The notes under the pieces are model-generated. The model was not told where the DNA came from. It was given only the letters and a program-made list of their open reading frames with translations, and did not search any database. Source: Chitinibacter bivalviorum (GTDB lineage Bacteria > Pseudomonadota > Gammaproteobacteria > Burkholderiales > Chitinibacteraceae). Taken from it: 64,000 bases of DNA. The stretch spans positions 868,001-932,000 of the forward strand of contig NZ_CP058627.1 in assembly GCF_013403565.1 (NCBI RefSeq), written 5' to 3'. This document shows, piece by piece, positions 1 to 11,784 of this stretch; the stretch's first letter is position 1; each line of letters begins with the position of its first letter. Position numbers and translations under genes: made by a program.

Positions 1-354
1 TCTTTGATCGAGCCGGGGCCGATTCAAAGTCGTTTTCGCGCAAACGCGGCTACTCAGTTTTATCGATGGATCAATCCAACGGCAAGTTTTCATCGGCCTT
101 CTTATCAGATCATGGATGAACGTTTGAAAAAGCAGGGCCCTGCGGCGCCATTTACTTTGCCTGAGCAGGCCGTGTTGGATGTGTTGCTCAAGGCATTGAA
201 TGCTAAAAAAGCAGCCGCACGCTATCGGGTAACTACACCAACGATTATTTTTTGGTATCTGAAACGATTATTGCCTACTCGTGCGCTAGACCGTATTTTG
301 CTTGCGGCATCAGGCGATGAGCCCGGTTTTTGCTACGGCCGTAGGTCAAAATAG
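1..354 (+). CDS. SDR-family oxidoreductase, C-terminal part (5' end outside window)
   Basis: The frame is open from base 1 to the TAG at 352-354, so this is the last ~117 residues of a gene that begins before the window. It opens with LIEPGPIQSRFRANA, the conserved stretch that follows the YxxxK catalytic motif in classical short-chain dehydrogenases, and later has a proline- and basic-rich C-terminal tail. The Rossmann nucleotide-binding half and catalytic residues lie upstream and cannot be checked, so the substrate is unknown. It is followed by pyrG on the same strand after about 100 bases. Confidence 0.75.
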   Translation, partial: SLIEPGPIQSRFRANAATQFYRWINPTASFHRPSYQIMDERLKKQGPAAPFTLPEQAVLDVLLKALNAKKAAARYRVTTPTIIFWYLKRLLPTRALDRILLAASGDEPGFCYGRRSK

Positions 355-402
355 CGTGGTAAATAGTACGTTTCATAATATTTTTAATTTGTCCAGAATT
401 GA

Positions 403-2109
<1,707 letters not shown>

Positions 2110-2116
2110 AATCTTG

Positions 2117-2147
2117 GGGTATTGCTCATAAGGCAATACCCTTTATT
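2117..2147 (+). terminator. Rho-independent terminator after pyrG
   Basis: A 9-bp stem (2117-2125 with 2133-2141, GGGTATTGC paired with GCAATACCC) and a 7-base loop are followed by TTTATT. It lies 7 bases after the pyrG stop codon. A closely similar stem occurs at 45396-45430. Confidence 0.75.
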
Positions 2148-2178
2148 GTCTCCAGAGTAATACTAACCGGGGTATGTT

Positions 2179-3018
2179 ATGAAACTGTGTGGATTTGATG
2201 TCGGTATTGATCAGCCATTTTTTCTGATTGCCGGACCATGCGTTATCGAAAGCGAGCAAATGGCACTCGATACCGCTGGGCAACTCAAAGAAATTTGCGC
2301 GGAACTGAATATCCCGTTTATCTATAAATCGAGCTTCGATAAAGCCAATCGCTCATCGGGTAAGTCATTCCGTGGCTTAGGGATTGATGAAGGCTTGCGC
2401 ATTTTATCTGAAGTGAAAAAGCAACTTGGCGTGCCAGTGTTGACCGATGTACATACCGAAGCTGAAGCGCCGATTGTGGCTTCGGTGGTTGATGTGCTGC
2501 AAACGCCCGCTTTTTTAGCGCGCCAAACCGACTTTATTCATGCTGTTTGTGCCACGGGCAAGCCAGTGAATATCAAAAAAGGCCAATTTATGGCGCCCTG
2601 GGATATGAAGCATGTGATTGCCAAAGGTAAAGAAGCCAATGGTGGCTTGGATAATCTGATGGTGTGTGATCGCGGTACTTCGTTTGGTTACAATACACTG
2701 GTAAGCGACATGCGTGGCCTGATGACGATGCGCGAAACCGGCTGCCCGGTGGTTTTTGATGCCACCCATTCAGTGCAACAACCTGGTGGTCAAGGTGATC
2801 GCTCGGGTGGTCAGCGCGAAATGGTACCGGTGCTGGCGCGTGCCGCCGTTGCTGCGGGCATTGCGGGCTTGTTTATGGAAACGCATCCAAATCCATGCGA
2901 AGCATTGTCTGATGGCCCTAACTCAATGCCATTGGGTCGGATGAAAGAATTACTGATTACGCTCAAGGACATCGACCGTGTCATTAAGGCACACTCCTTG
3001 ATTGAGCATACTTTGTAA
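2179..3018 (+). CDS. kdsA: 3-deoxy-8-phosphooctulonate (KDO8P) synthase
   Basis: Condenses phosphoenolpyruvate with arabinose-5-phosphate to KDO-8-phosphate, the committed step towards the KDO of lipopolysaccharide; cytoplasmic. The 279-residue protein has the family signatures IAGPCVIES near the N-terminus, [12 protein letters not shown], the [10 protein letters not shown] segment, and the [12 protein letters not shown] and METHPNP motifs of the TIM barrel. Length matches E. coli KdsA closely. It lies between pyrG and eno, a conserved arrangement, and feeds the same envelope pathway that MetG, BamC and others in the window serve only indirectly. Confidence 0.97.
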   Translation: MKLCGFDVGIDQPFFLIAGPCVIESEQMALDTAGQLKEICAELNIPFIYKSSFDKANRSSGKSFRGLGIDEGLRILSEVKKQLGVPVLTDVHTEAEAPIVASVVDVLQTPAFLARQTDFIHAVCATGKPVNIKKGQFMAPWDMKHVIAKGKEANGGLDNLMVCDRGTSFGYNTLVSDMRGLMTMRETGCPVVFDATHSVQQPGGQGDRSGGQREMVPVLARAAVAAGIAGLFMETHPNPCEALSDGPNSMPLGRMKELLITLKDIDRVIKAHSLIEHTL

Positions 3019-3032
3019 TAAAGTTTCAGTAT

Positions 3033-3065
3033 TTGGCTGTCAATAAAGTAACAATAGACAGCCAA
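3033..3065 (+). repeat. Stem-loop after kdsA
   Basis: A perfect 9-bp inverted repeat (3033-3041 TTGGCTGTC, 3057-3065 GACAGCCAA) with a 15-base loop lies 14 bases after the kdsA stop. No T-run follows, so it may be a processing or stabilising hairpin rather than a simple terminator. Confidence 0.5.
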
Positions 3066-3101
3066 TGTCATATTGTTTGTATATAAGTAATTGGACAAAG
3101 G

Positions 3102-3180
3102 TTTTCACGCAAGGCGCAAAGCCGGAGACAGTACAGCTAGTACGGCAAGGCAAAGCAACGAAGCGTGGGAGCTTTTGGTT
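3102..3180. repeat. Candidate dispersed intergenic repeat between kdsA and eno
   Basis: The stretch has an internal near-palindrome GTACAGCTAGTAC and GC-rich arms (CGCAAGGCGCAAAGCC before it, GGCAAGGCAAAGCAACGAAG after it). Its composition differs from the AT-rich sequence on both sides. This layout resembles intergenic repeat families of betaproteobacterial genomes. No second copy was seen in this window, so the assignment is inference. Confidence 0.35.
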
Positions 3181-3217
3181 TATTATTTAAGTTCTTTTTG
3201 TCTTCAAACCAACTTAA

Positions 3218-4525
<1,308 letters not shown>

Positions 4526-4593
4526 TTGAACGTTGTTATCTAGTAGCAATTGCAGGCCTCGTTTCGACGATGCCTGCAAGCTATAGTAAGATC

Positions 4594-4620
4594 AAAACCG
4601 GAGCTTAGGCTCCGGTTTTT
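4594..4620 (+). terminator. Rho-independent terminator after eno
   Basis: A perfect 11-bp stem (4594-4604 AAAACCGGAGC, 4609-4619 GCTCCGGTTTT) with loop TTAG runs into a short T-tract. It stands between eno and ftsB, so ftsB may be read by readthrough or from its own promoter. Confidence 0.85.
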
Positions 4621-4645
4621 ACATGAACTCAATTTTGGTTGCTCG

Positions 4646-4984
4646 ATGCGAATTTTAGCGTTGGTATTTGCGGTATTGATCATTGCTCTGCAGTGGCCGT
4701 TGTGGATAGGCAAGGGCAGCTGGATGCGTGTCTGGCAGCTGGATACCCAATTGGCGCAACGTCAGAGTGAAAATGCCAAACTAAAAGAGCGCAACACTGC
4801 TCTTGAAGCCGAGGTCAATGATTTGAAAAATGGCACCGATGCTATCGAGGAACGTGCCCGAAATGAATTGGGCATGATTCGCAGTGAAGAAGTTTTTTTT
4901 CAAGTCTTAGATCGTAACGCGACGAAATTGCCAGAAATAAAAGCATCCAATAGCAGTGCAGTAACAGCTGTAACTAATCCATAA
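4646..4984 (+). CDS. ftsB: Cell division protein FtsB
   Basis: Small bitopic divisome protein that joins FtsL and FtsQ. The 112-residue product has one N-terminal membrane span ([18 protein letters not shown]), then a coiled coil rich in Q, E, K and N ([19 protein letters not shown]) and the conserved [10 protein letters not shown] segment typical of the DivIC/FtsB family. ATG 4646 is chosen because the longer in-frame version would begin inside the eno terminator and add a non-conserved extension. The position next to eno is the standard one in beta- and gammaproteobacteria. Confidence 0.92.
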   Translation: MRILALVFAVLIIALQWPLWIGKGSWMRVWQLDTQLAQRQSENAKLKERNTALEAEVNDLKNGTDAIEERARNELGMIRSEEVFFQVLDRNATKLPEIKASNSSAVTAVTNP

Positions 4985-5079
4985 ACTGTACCGTAACATT
5001 TGGCTATTAACTGCCATTGTCTTGTATCTGTTATGTTGTCTCTAGTTCAGCTATAGTACGCTGACATAAGGAGTACATC

Positions 5080-6555
5080 ATGCGTGAAGTGCACGAAATC
5101 ACTGATTCCCCCGTCCAAAAGAAAACGACCTTGTACATTCAGCTGGCCGATGAAATGGCGCAGGCGATCTTATCCGGTGTGCTGCGTGTGGGCGAAAAAA
5201 TGCCCTCGATTCGTAAACTGTCTGGGCAGCGTCAGTTAAGTCTCTCGACCGTGATGGAAGCTTATCGCGAGCTTGAAGATCGCGGCTTAATCGAGGCAAG
5301 ACCTCAGTCTGGTTTTTACGTGCGGCAAAAACGCAATCTGGCTACACCAGAGTTGACCGCACCGCCGAAAAACCCATCCCATGTGTTTATTGACCCCTTG
5401 CTCACACCTGCTGCATTGTGGCGAATCAATAAAGAGATTAGCGTTGATTTTGGGATGGCCATTCTCTCGCCTAAATTATTTCCCAATCAGCAAATGCAAA
5501 GAATGTTGTCGCAAGTATCGCGCCAGTACCCTGATTTAATTTCCGATTATGGCGAATCACAGGGTGATATTGAATTGCGTCGGCAAATTTCACGTCGTTC
5601 CTTGCTGTGGGGTGGGCAAGTTGAAGCAGATGAAATCATTATTACGCAAGGTGGGATCGAGGCGCTCAATTTGTGTTTGCGCGCAGTAACCAAACCTGGC
5701 GATGTCGTGGCCATAGAATCACCTGCCTATTTTGGATTGTTGCAGATTTTGGAGAGTTTCAAGCTCAAAGCGCTTGAGATTCCTACCCACCCGAAAACCG
5801 GTATATCGGTTGAAGCGCTGGAATTTGCTACGCGCAATGGAGAAGTCAAAGCTTGTGTATTGTTGCCTAATTTCTCCAATCCTTTGGGTAGCCTAATGCC
5901 GGATGAGAATAAGCAACGCGTCGTCAAATTGCTCGATGAGCGCAATATCCCATTGATTGAGGATGATATTTACGGCGAGTTTTGTTATCAAGGCGATCGC
6001 CCGAAACCGGCCAAAGTCTATGACAAAACGGGCAATGTTATGTTGATCTCATCGTTTACCAAAATCGCGGCGCCTGGTTTTCGGGTCGGCTGGGTGGTGG
6101 CAGGTAAATGGCATAAGCAAATCGAGCAGTTGAAGTTCATTAATACGTATTCCACACCGGTGTTGTTGCAGCGAACCATTGCTAAATTTTTGGAAACCGG
6201 TGGTTATGATCACCATTTACGTCGCTTACGAAAAAGTTGTGCCGAACAAGTTAGTTATGCGGTAGATGCGATTCAGCGCTACTTTCCGGCAGATACCCGT
6301 TTGAATGTGCCGCAAGGGGGGTATGTGCTCTGGGTTGAGCTAAATAGCGCTATTGATACAATTACCCTGTTGCAAGATGCATTGGCGGAAGGTATTAGCT
6401 TTACACCTGGTTCATTATTTTCGCCCAGTCACAGTTATCGAAATTGTTTGCGCGTTTGTTGTGTTGAGGCTTGGACTACAAAGCACGAAAAAGCCATTGA
6501 GCGGCTGGGTCAGTTGGCCCGAATGCAGTTGCCACAATTAGCCTTGCAAACGTAG
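5080..6555 (+). CDS. MocR/PdxR-type transcriptional regulator (GntR HTH fused to aminotransferase-like domain)
   Basis: A 491-residue two-domain protein. Residues ~15-85 form a GntR winged helix (LADEMAQAILSGVLRVGEKMPSIRKL, then STVMEAYRELEDRGLIEARP). Residues ~110-480 form a fold-type I aminotransferase domain with ESPAYFGLLQ, NFSNPLGS, EDDIYGEF and the PLP-lysine region SSFTKIAAPGFRVGW. Proteins of this build are DNA-binding regulators that sense PLP or amino compounds, or rarely true aminotransferases; the target is not evident. The start has a good ribosome binding site (AAGGAG at 5067-5072). It stands alone between ftsB and tmk. Confidence 0.88.
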   Translation: MREVHEITDSPVQKKTTLYIQLADEMAQAILSGVLRVGEKMPSIRKLSGQRQLSLSTVMEAYRELEDRGLIEARPQSGFYVRQKRNLATPELTAPPKNPSHVFIDPLLTPAALWRINKEISVDFGMAILSPKLFPNQQMQRMLSQVSRQYPDLISDYGESQGDIELRRQISRRSLLWGGQVEADEIIITQGGIEALNLCLRAVTKPGDVVAIESPAYFGLLQILESFKLKALEIPTHPKTGISVEALEFATRNGEVKACVLLPNFSNPLGSLMPDENKQRVVKLLDERNIPLIEDDIYGEFCYQGDRPKPAKVYDKTGNVMLISSFTKIAAPGFRVGWVVAGKWHKQIEQLKFINTYSTPVLLQRTIAKFLETGGYDHHLRRLRKSCAEQVSYAVDAIQRYFPADTRLNVPQGGYVLWVELNSAIDTITLLQDALAEGISFTPGSLFSPSHSYRNCLRVCCVEAWTTKHEKAIERLGQLARMQLPQLALQT

Positions 6556-6641
6556 TCAATAATTGACGCTACTTCATACGCGAAATGTCGCTTCATGTGA
6601 GACAATTCGCGCCATACATAGAGTCCTGATTGAGCTAATAC

Positions 6642-7271
6642 ATGCAAGAACGCGGTCGTTTTATTTCGGTGGAAGGTATTGATGGTGCTGGAAAAAGCAC
6701 GCATCTGGCGTGGCTTGCCCAGTTCCTCATCGCACGCTCTATATGCCTACGGCAAACGCGTGAACCGGGGGGCACCGTATTGGGGGAAAAATTGCGTGAG
6801 TTATTGCTCAATGACGCCATGCATCTAGAAACCGAAGCACTACTGATGTTTGCCGCGCGAAACGAGCATTTGCAGCAAGTCATCTTGCCGAGCTTGGCGC
6901 AGGGTGAGTGGGTGCTGTGTGATCGATTTAGCGATGCAACTTATGCTTATCAATGCGGTGGCCGTGGCTTATCGATTGAAAAATTTACGCAGCTTGAGCA
7001 ATGGGTGCAAGGTCGTAGCGAAGGTTTCATTGAGCCAGATTTAACCCTAATTTTTGATGTGCCTCTTGATGTGAGCCAAGCAAGAATGGCCAATTCGCGG
7101 GTACTTGATCGATTTGAGCGTGAGCAGGCTCAATTTCATGCCAATGTACGCGCAGCCTATTTAGCGCGCGCTGCGCAAAATCCGCAGCGCATCAAAGTGA
7201 TCGACGCGAATCGTTCGATCGAAGCGATCCAGCAGGAATTGGCGCAATTGATGACCGAGTGGCTTTCATGA
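6642..7271 (+). CDS. tmk: Thymidylate kinase
   Basis: Phosphorylates dTMP to dTDP for DNA synthesis. The 209-residue protein has the P-loop GIDGAGKST near its start, the TREPGGT nucleotide-binding segment, the DR motif in [12 protein letters not shown], and a lid region followed by DRFERE. Length is normal for bacterial Tmk. Its stop overlaps the start of holB (ATGA), and the order tmk-holB-pilZ-tatD is conserved in many proteobacteria, so the genes are probably cotranscribed. Confidence 0.96.
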   Translation: MQERGRFISVEGIDGAGKSTHLAWLAQFLIARSICLRQTREPGGTVLGEKLRELLLNDAMHLETEALLMFAARNEHLQQVILPSLAQGEWVLCDRFSDATYAYQCGGRGLSIEKFTQLEQWVQGRSEGFIEPDLTLIFDVPLDVSQARMANSRVLDRFEREQAQFHANVRAAYLARAAQNPQRIKVIDANRSIEAIQQELAQLMTEWLS

Positions 7272-8293
7272 GTAATTTACCCTATCCCTGGCTGGAGCAG
7301 CCTTGGCAAGAGTTAATGCGTGATCGCGAACGTTTTCCGCATGCCTTGCTGTTTACGGGTGAGGCGGGGATTGGTAAACGTGCTTTAGCGCAATATCTGG
7401 CGCAGTTTTTATTGTGTGAATCCGAGCATAAAACCCACCAGCCTTGTGGCGAGTGCGAAGGATGCCGCTGGTTTCTAGCGGGTAATCATCCGGATTTTCG
7501 CATGCTACAACCTGCCGATGCGGATGATAGTATTGAAGAAGCAGAATCGACTAAAAAGCCGAAAAAGAAGTCAGCGGTGATCGGCGTCGACGATGTGCGT
7601 GATTTAAGCGATTTTGTGAATCTGAGTGCGCATCGGCGTGGTACTCGGGTCACCATCGTCGCGCCTGCGGAAGCAATGAATACGGCTGCGGCCAATGCAT
7701 TTTTGAAAACGCTAGAAGAGCCGCCCTCTGGCGCGGTATTTATTTTGATTTCTGATCATTGGCGGCGCTTATTGCCGACGATACGTAGTCGCTGCCGTGT
7801 TTTTCCATTGACGATTCCGTCGCAGAAAGTGGCGATGCAATGGCTGGCTGGATTGTCTATTGTGAATCCTGTGCTGCATTTAGCTCATACTGGCGGTGCA
7901 CCGCTGGCGGCGGTGGAAGATGCTGGGGCTGAATGGCTGTCGGTACGCACTGGCATGCTGGAAAAATTGGCAGAACCTGCCACCTTGAATGTACTGGCTT
8001 TGGCCACCGAGCTCGAAAAAGCGAAGTTAGACACTAGTTTGCTCCTCGATTGGCTACAAAAATGGGTTTATGACGTAATCAGCTTGGGGCTGGCGGGCGT
8101 TATTCGCTATTATCCAGACTGGAAAGATGGTCTTGAACGTGTCGCATCACGGGCAAATTTACTATTTAATTTTGCTAATCAGCTCACTGAGGCGCAAAAA
8201 CTGTCGCATCATCCTTTGAACCAGCGCTTGGTGCTGGAAGCATTATTATTTGGATATCTTGACGCGCTACGCGGTCAGGATCGCCGAGGTTAA
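7268..8293 (+). CDS. holB: DNA polymerase III delta-prime subunit
   Basis: Clamp-loader subunit that helps load the sliding clamp. The 341-residue protein has a P-loop-like GEAGIGKR, a zinc module (C-x(n)-CGECEGC), the segment [23 protein letters not shown] and the SRC motif ([10 protein letters not shown]) used by clamp-loader AAA+ subunits. ATG 7268 is preferred over GTG 7259 because it gives the translationally coupled ATGA overlap with tmk. A lysine-rich insert (KKPKKKS) lies between the zinc module and the domain core. Confidence 0.93.
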   Translation: MSNLPYPWLEQPWQELMRDRERFPHALLFTGEAGIGKRALAQYLAQFLLCESEHKTHQPCGECEGCRWFLAGNHPDFRMLQPADADDSIEEAESTKKPKKKSAVIGVDDVRDLSDFVNLSAHRRGTRVTIVAPAEAMNTAAANAFLKTLEEPPSGAVFILISDHWRRLLPTIRSRCRVFPLTIPSQKVAMQWLAGLSIVNPVLHLAHTGGAPLAAVEDAGAEWLSVRTGMLEKLAEPATLNVLALATELEKAKLDTSLLLDWLQKWVYDVISLGLAGVIRYYPDWKDGLERVASRANLLFNFANQLTEAQKLSHHPLNQRLVLEALLFGYLDALRGQDRRG

Positions 8294-8295
8294 TT

Positions 8296-8664
8296 ATGAG
8301 TGAAGATACTGTACGCGCCCCTTCGTCTCGCCCTGGGGTTTTGTCATTAAATATCAAAGAAAAAGCTGCGCTTTACGCGTCCTATATGCCTTTTATTAAA
8401 GGTGGCGGCATTTTTATCCCGACCAATAAAGGCTATACCTTGGGTGATGAGGTGTTTATGCTGCTTTCTTTGCTCGATGACCCTGCCAAAATTGCCGTAT
8501 CGGGCAATGTTGTTTGGATCACGCCGCCAGGCGCTCAAAATAATCATCAGCAGGGGATCGGTGTGCAGTTTTCAGGTAATGAGGCGGGTAATCAAGCCAA
8601 AGTTAAAATTGAAAATTTGCTGGGCGGATATTTACAATCTGGCCGTACCACCCACACGATGTAA
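8296..8664 (+). CDS. pilZ: PilZ domain protein (type IV pilus assembly type)
   Basis: A 122-residue single PilZ domain. It follows holB by 2 bases, the standard place of the pilZ gene required for type IV pilus biogenesis in Pseudomonas, Xanthomonas and Neisseriales. The protein shows VLSLNIKEKAALYASYMPFIKGGGIFI and VVWITPPGAQNNHQQGIGVQF, typical of that subfamily. The N-terminal RxxxR c-di-GMP motif is not evident, which is usual for the pilus-type PilZ that does not bind c-di-GMP strongly. It probably acts in the cytoplasm with the PilB motor and FimX-like proteins. Confidence 0.88.
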   Translation: MSEDTVRAPSSRPGVLSLNIKEKAALYASYMPFIKGGGIFIPTNKGYTLGDEVFMLLSLLDDPAKIAVSGNVVWITPPGAQNNHQQGIGVQFSGNEAGNQAKVKIENLLGGYLQSGRTTHTM

Positions 8665-8714
8665 TGGTGGCGTGACGCAAAACAAGCTGTTTTGGCGTAT
8701 CATCGCAGCATCAT

Positions 8715-8742
8715 AGCCGTACCGGCTGGTACGGCTTTTTTT
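8715..8742 (+). terminator. Rho-independent terminator after pilZ
   Basis: A perfect 9-bp stem (8715-8723 AGCCGTACC, 8728-8736 GGTACGGCT) with loop GGCT is followed by a run of seven T. It sits only 18 bases before the tatD start, separating tmk-holB-pilZ from tatD or attenuating it. Confidence 0.85.
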
Positions 8743-8759
8743 ACGTTTGGATTTAAGAA

Positions 8760-9536
8760 ATGAAGTTTGTTGATTCGCATTGCCATATTAATTTTCCCGA
8801 TTTACAGGCCGATATTGCCGGTCTGCTTAGTCGTATGGACAACTTTGATGTGAGCCATGCGCTGTGTGTGGCCGTCAATCTGCCTGAATTACCCAGTGTT
8901 TTGGCCTTGGCGGCGGAACATCACAATATCTTTGCCTCAGTTGGCGTGCATCCTGACTATGAAGACACGCCCGAGCCGACGGTGTCGCAATTGGTTGCGC
9001 TGGCTAAAACCCCCAAAGTGGTGGCAATTGGTGAAACTGGGCTTGATTATTTTCGTTTGACTGGCGATCTGGAATGGCAGCGAGAACGCTTTCGCACCCA
9101 TATTCGTGCCGCACGTGAATCGGGTTTGCCTTTGATTATTCATACCCGTTCGGCTTCGGAAGATACGATCCGTATCATGCGTGAAGAGCGCGCGGACGAG
9201 GTCGGCGGAGTAATGCACTGCTTTACTGAAAGCTGGGAAGTGGCGCAACAGGCGATGGAATTGGGCTTTTATATTTCACTCTCAGGCATTGTGACCTTCA
9301 AAAAGGCTGAGGAGCTCAAAGACGTGGCGCGCAAAATGCCGCTTGATCGCCTGCTAATTGAAACAGACTCACCCTATCTCGCACCGATGCCGCACCGTGG
9401 CAAGCAAAATCAACCGGCATGGGTACGTCATGTCGCGGAACATATTGCGGAGTTAAAAGGCATTGCTTTGCAAGAGGTGGCCGATGCCACGACGGGGAAT
9501 TTCTTCAAGCTTTTCGCACGTGCTGGTGCTGCCTAA
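8760..9536 (+). CDS. tatD: TatD family metal-dependent hydrolase (deoxyribonuclease)
   Basis: A 258-residue amidohydrolase-fold enzyme of the TatD/YcfH group, likely a Mg-dependent 3'-5' nuclease. Metal-binding motifs are visible in order: DSHCHINF near the start, GETGLDYF, IIHTRSA, MHCFTES and the C-terminal ETDSPYLAP. Length fits the family. Its TAA overlaps the ATG of the next gene by one base, indicating coupling. The gene is in the widely conserved holB-pilZ-tatD neighbourhood. Confidence 0.94.
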   Translation: MKFVDSHCHINFPDLQADIAGLLSRMDNFDVSHALCVAVNLPELPSVLALAAEHHNIFASVGVHPDYEDTPEPTVSQLVALAKTPKVVAIGETGLDYFRLTGDLEWQRERFRTHIRAARESGLPLIIHTRSASEDTIRIMREERADEVGGVMHCFTESWEVAQQAMELGFYISLSGIVTFKKAEELKDVARKMPLDRLLIETDSPYLAPMPHRGKQNQPAWVRHVAEHIAELKGIALQEVADATTGNFFKLFARAGAA

Positions 9537-10315
9537 TGAGCTCGGTATCGGTGGAAACGGTTTTACTTGGCGTCGGCTCTAGCGGCGGCTCTCCGGCCTT
9601 GGGTTGTTCTTGTCCAACTTGCAGCTCAACAGACCCCAAAAACAATCGCACCCGCGCTTCTGCCTTGATGCGTGCCGGCGGCAAAACGTTTCTGATCGAT
9701 ACTGGCCCTGACTTGCGTATGCAGTCATTGCGCGAGCAAATATTGCGCGTTGATGCGGTACTTTACACGCATCCGCATGCGGATCATCTCAATGGGATTG
9801 ATGATTTACGTGCCTTTTGCTGGTTGCAAAAAGCGGCTTTACCGGTCTATGGCAATCGGCTGATGATCAGTCATATTCGCGAGCGCTTTCCATATACTCT
9901 GTTCAAGCCCAATGAGTTTTGGGATAAACCTGTCCTCACGATTCATGAGGTTGAATCGGACCTCATCGAATTTGGTGGGGTGCAGATCCAGCCCATCCCC
10001 TTGATTCACGGCAAGTGGCCTATTTTGGGTTGGCGCATTGGCAATACCGCTTATTTAACCGATGTTTCTGAAGTCCCTGATTCAAGTTTTGAGCTTTTGC
10101 TGAACCTGGATGTTTTGTTTCTCGATTGCTTGCGAATTAAGCCCCACCCAACGCATTTGTCGCTCGAACAAGCCTTGCAAATGGCCGCACGAATTGGCGC
10201 GAAGCGTACCGTTCTAATCCACATGACGCATGAACTTGAGTATCACTCGCTTTCCGCCATTCTGCCTGCTGGGGTTGAGGTGGGGTATGATGGTATGCGC
10301 CTTGTAACTGAATGA
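9536..10315 (+). CDS. MBL-fold metallo-hydrolase, PhnP-like
   Basis: A 259-residue metallo-beta-lactamase-fold hydrolase. The HxHxDH motif is seen as HPHADHLNGID, with further ligands in LIHGKWPILGW, TDVSEVPD and LIHMTHE. A cysteine motif near the N-terminus (GCSCPTC) is typical of the PhnP/phosphodiesterase-like subgroup that holds an extra structural zinc. No phn genes lie nearby, so a phosphonate role is not supported; a cyclic phosphodiesterase activity is a guess from the family. ATG 9536 overlaps the tatD stop; the longer upstream frame would run inside tatD. Confidence 0.85.
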   Translation: MSSVSVETVLLGVGSSGGSPALGCSCPTCSSTDPKNNRTRASALMRAGGKTFLIDTGPDLRMQSLREQILRVDAVLYTHPHADHLNGIDDLRAFCWLQKAALPVYGNRLMISHIRERFPYTLFKPNEFWDKPVLTIHEVESDLIEFGGVQIQPIPLIHGKWPILGWRIGNTAYLTDVSEVPDSSFELLLNLDVLFLDCLRIKPHPTHLSLEQALQMAARIGAKRTVLIHMTHELEYHSLSAILPAGVEVGYDGMRLVTE

Positions 10316-10384
10316 CTGTAGAGTGATACCTGCTATTAAGTTGATTTGATTGCTTGAGATATTGATTAAGCTGAGGGGATTTGA

Positions 10385-10755
10385 ATGAATAGCAATGTCC
10401 TAGGGCAGCCGTTGCAACCGTGCAGTTTTAAGCCATTAACGGGATTTTTTCGGGATGGGTGCTGCCAGCATGATGAAAACGACCCAGGGTTGCATATTGT
10501 CTGTGCAGTGATGACCGAGCAATTTTTACGGTTTTCTACTTTGGCAGGAAATGATTTATCCACGCCACGTCCAGAGTATGGGTTTGCAGGCTTAAAGCCG
10601 GGTGATCGCTGGTGTTTGTGCGCGCTGCGCTGGTTGGAGGATTGCAAAATGGTGCTGCGCCGCAGATTGTGTTGGCGGCTACCCATGAGGAAATTCTGGA
10701 TTTGATCTCTTTGGAAACACTCGTTGAATACGCGGTAGATCGACCTGTCTTTTGA
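10385..10755 (+). pseudogene. DUF2237 protein gene interrupted by a frameshift
   Basis: The first 84 residues (MNSNVLGQPLQPCSFKPLTG, GCCQHDENDPGLHIVCAVMT, GNDLSTPRPEYGFAGLKPGD, RWCLCALRWLE) match the small DUF2237 family of unknown function. At about 10639-10642 the frame is lost: in the original frame an unrelated tail ends at 10705. In the neighbouring frame the expected C-terminus resumes as QNGAAPQIVLAATHEEILD and runs to TGA 10753-10755. One missing base explains this. It may be a true pseudogene, a recent mutation or a base-call error. The intact protein would have about 123 residues. Confidence 0.8.
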
Positions 10756-10820
10756 TTGGTCTTCAGGGTATATTGCTAAAGTCGTTTTCAGAAATGATTT
10801 TCATAGATATACCCCTTGTA

Positions 10821-11639
10821 TTAACTCAAAAGCTTGACCTCTTCAGGCTGTAATTCTCGCCACTGACCTTTGGCCAAGTCGCCTAACAATAGCGATCCAA
10901 TCGCGACCCGCATCAAACGCAATGTCGCGATGCCATGCGCTTCCAGTAGGCGGCGGATATGGCGATTTTTCCCTTCATCCAGTGTGATTTCCAGCCAAGC
11001 ATTTTTTTCGCCGCTTCGCAGTAGGCTGACTTTTTTGGCCGCCAATTCAGTGCCATCGTCGAGTTTGATGCCGCGTTGCAGCGCTTGAAATAAATCAGGG
11101 CTCGGCGCTTGATCGATTTGCACGTGATAAATCTTATCCAAGTGGCTTTTCGGGTCGGTGAGGCGGGCCGCCCAACGCGTGTCATTGGTGAACAATAATA
11201 ACCCTTCACTGGCCTTATCGAGGCGCCCGACTGGTCCAAGGTGCGGGAGTTGAGCATCACTAAAGCAGCTAAATACCGTTTCGCGACCTTGATCATCGCT
11301 GGCGCTGGTAATCAACCCACGCGGTTTGTTGAGCATCAGGTAAATAAACTGTGGGGCGGCTACGGCGATGCCATTTACCGAGAGCTGATCTTTTTCCAGA
11401 TTAATCCGTTGCTCTGGGTCACGGCAAAGTTGGCCGTTAATTGCTACGACGCCAGCATGAACTAGTTTTTCCCCTTCGGTGCGCGAACAATAGCCCAACT
11501 TGGAAAGCGCTCGCGCCAAACTAACACCGGGATGCGCTTTGCCCGCGCGAGCGTTTGTATTGCCCCGGGCACTGTTTGTATTGCGACTCGGGCTGGGGCG
11601 TGACTTGCGTTGAAGCACATTGCTGGGGCGATTTTTCAT
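10821..11639 (-). CDS. RsuA/RluB-E-F family pseudouridine synthase
   Basis: Converts a specific uridine in ribosomal RNA to pseudouridine. After a basic, Ser/Asn/Arg-rich N-terminal tail (residues 1-38), an S4 RNA-binding domain (SLARALSKLGYCSRTEGEKL) leads into the catalytic domain with GRLDKASEGLLLFTND, whose Asp is the catalytic residue, and the KIYHV and EGKNRHIRRLLEAHG motifs. At 272 residues it is closest in build to RluB/RluE-like members; which rRNA position is modified cannot be told. It is transcribed towards the broken DUF2237 gene. Confidence 0.9.
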   Translation of the reverse strand: MKNRPSNVLQRKSRPSPSRNTNSARGNTNARAGKAHPGVSLARALSKLGYCSRTEGEKLVHAGVVAINGQLCRDPEQRINLEKDQLSVNGIAVAAPQFIYLMLNKPRGLITSASDDQGRETVFSCFSDAQLPHLGPVGRLDKASEGLLLFTNDTRWAARLTDPKSHLDKIYHVQIDQAPSPDLFQALQRGIKLDDGTELAAKKVSLLRSGEKNAWLEITLDEGKNRHIRRLLEAHGIATLRLMRVAIGSLLLGDLAKGQWRELQPEEVKLLS

Positions 11640-11784
11640 TATTTATCTAAATTGGAGTGCTATTGATGCAAGATGGCGGACATTGCGTGCAATTTTACCG
11701 CGAAATGCCGCGTAATTCGCTCAATTGCAATGGACGCGCTAAAATAGCTTTGTCGTCGTTCTGGACGGGCGTTCTGCCCGCATT

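Noticed and set aside
4550-4645. N-terminal extension of FtsB starting at 4550
   Set aside because: It would cross the eno terminator hairpin and add residues unlike any FtsB; ATG 4646 gives the normal protein.
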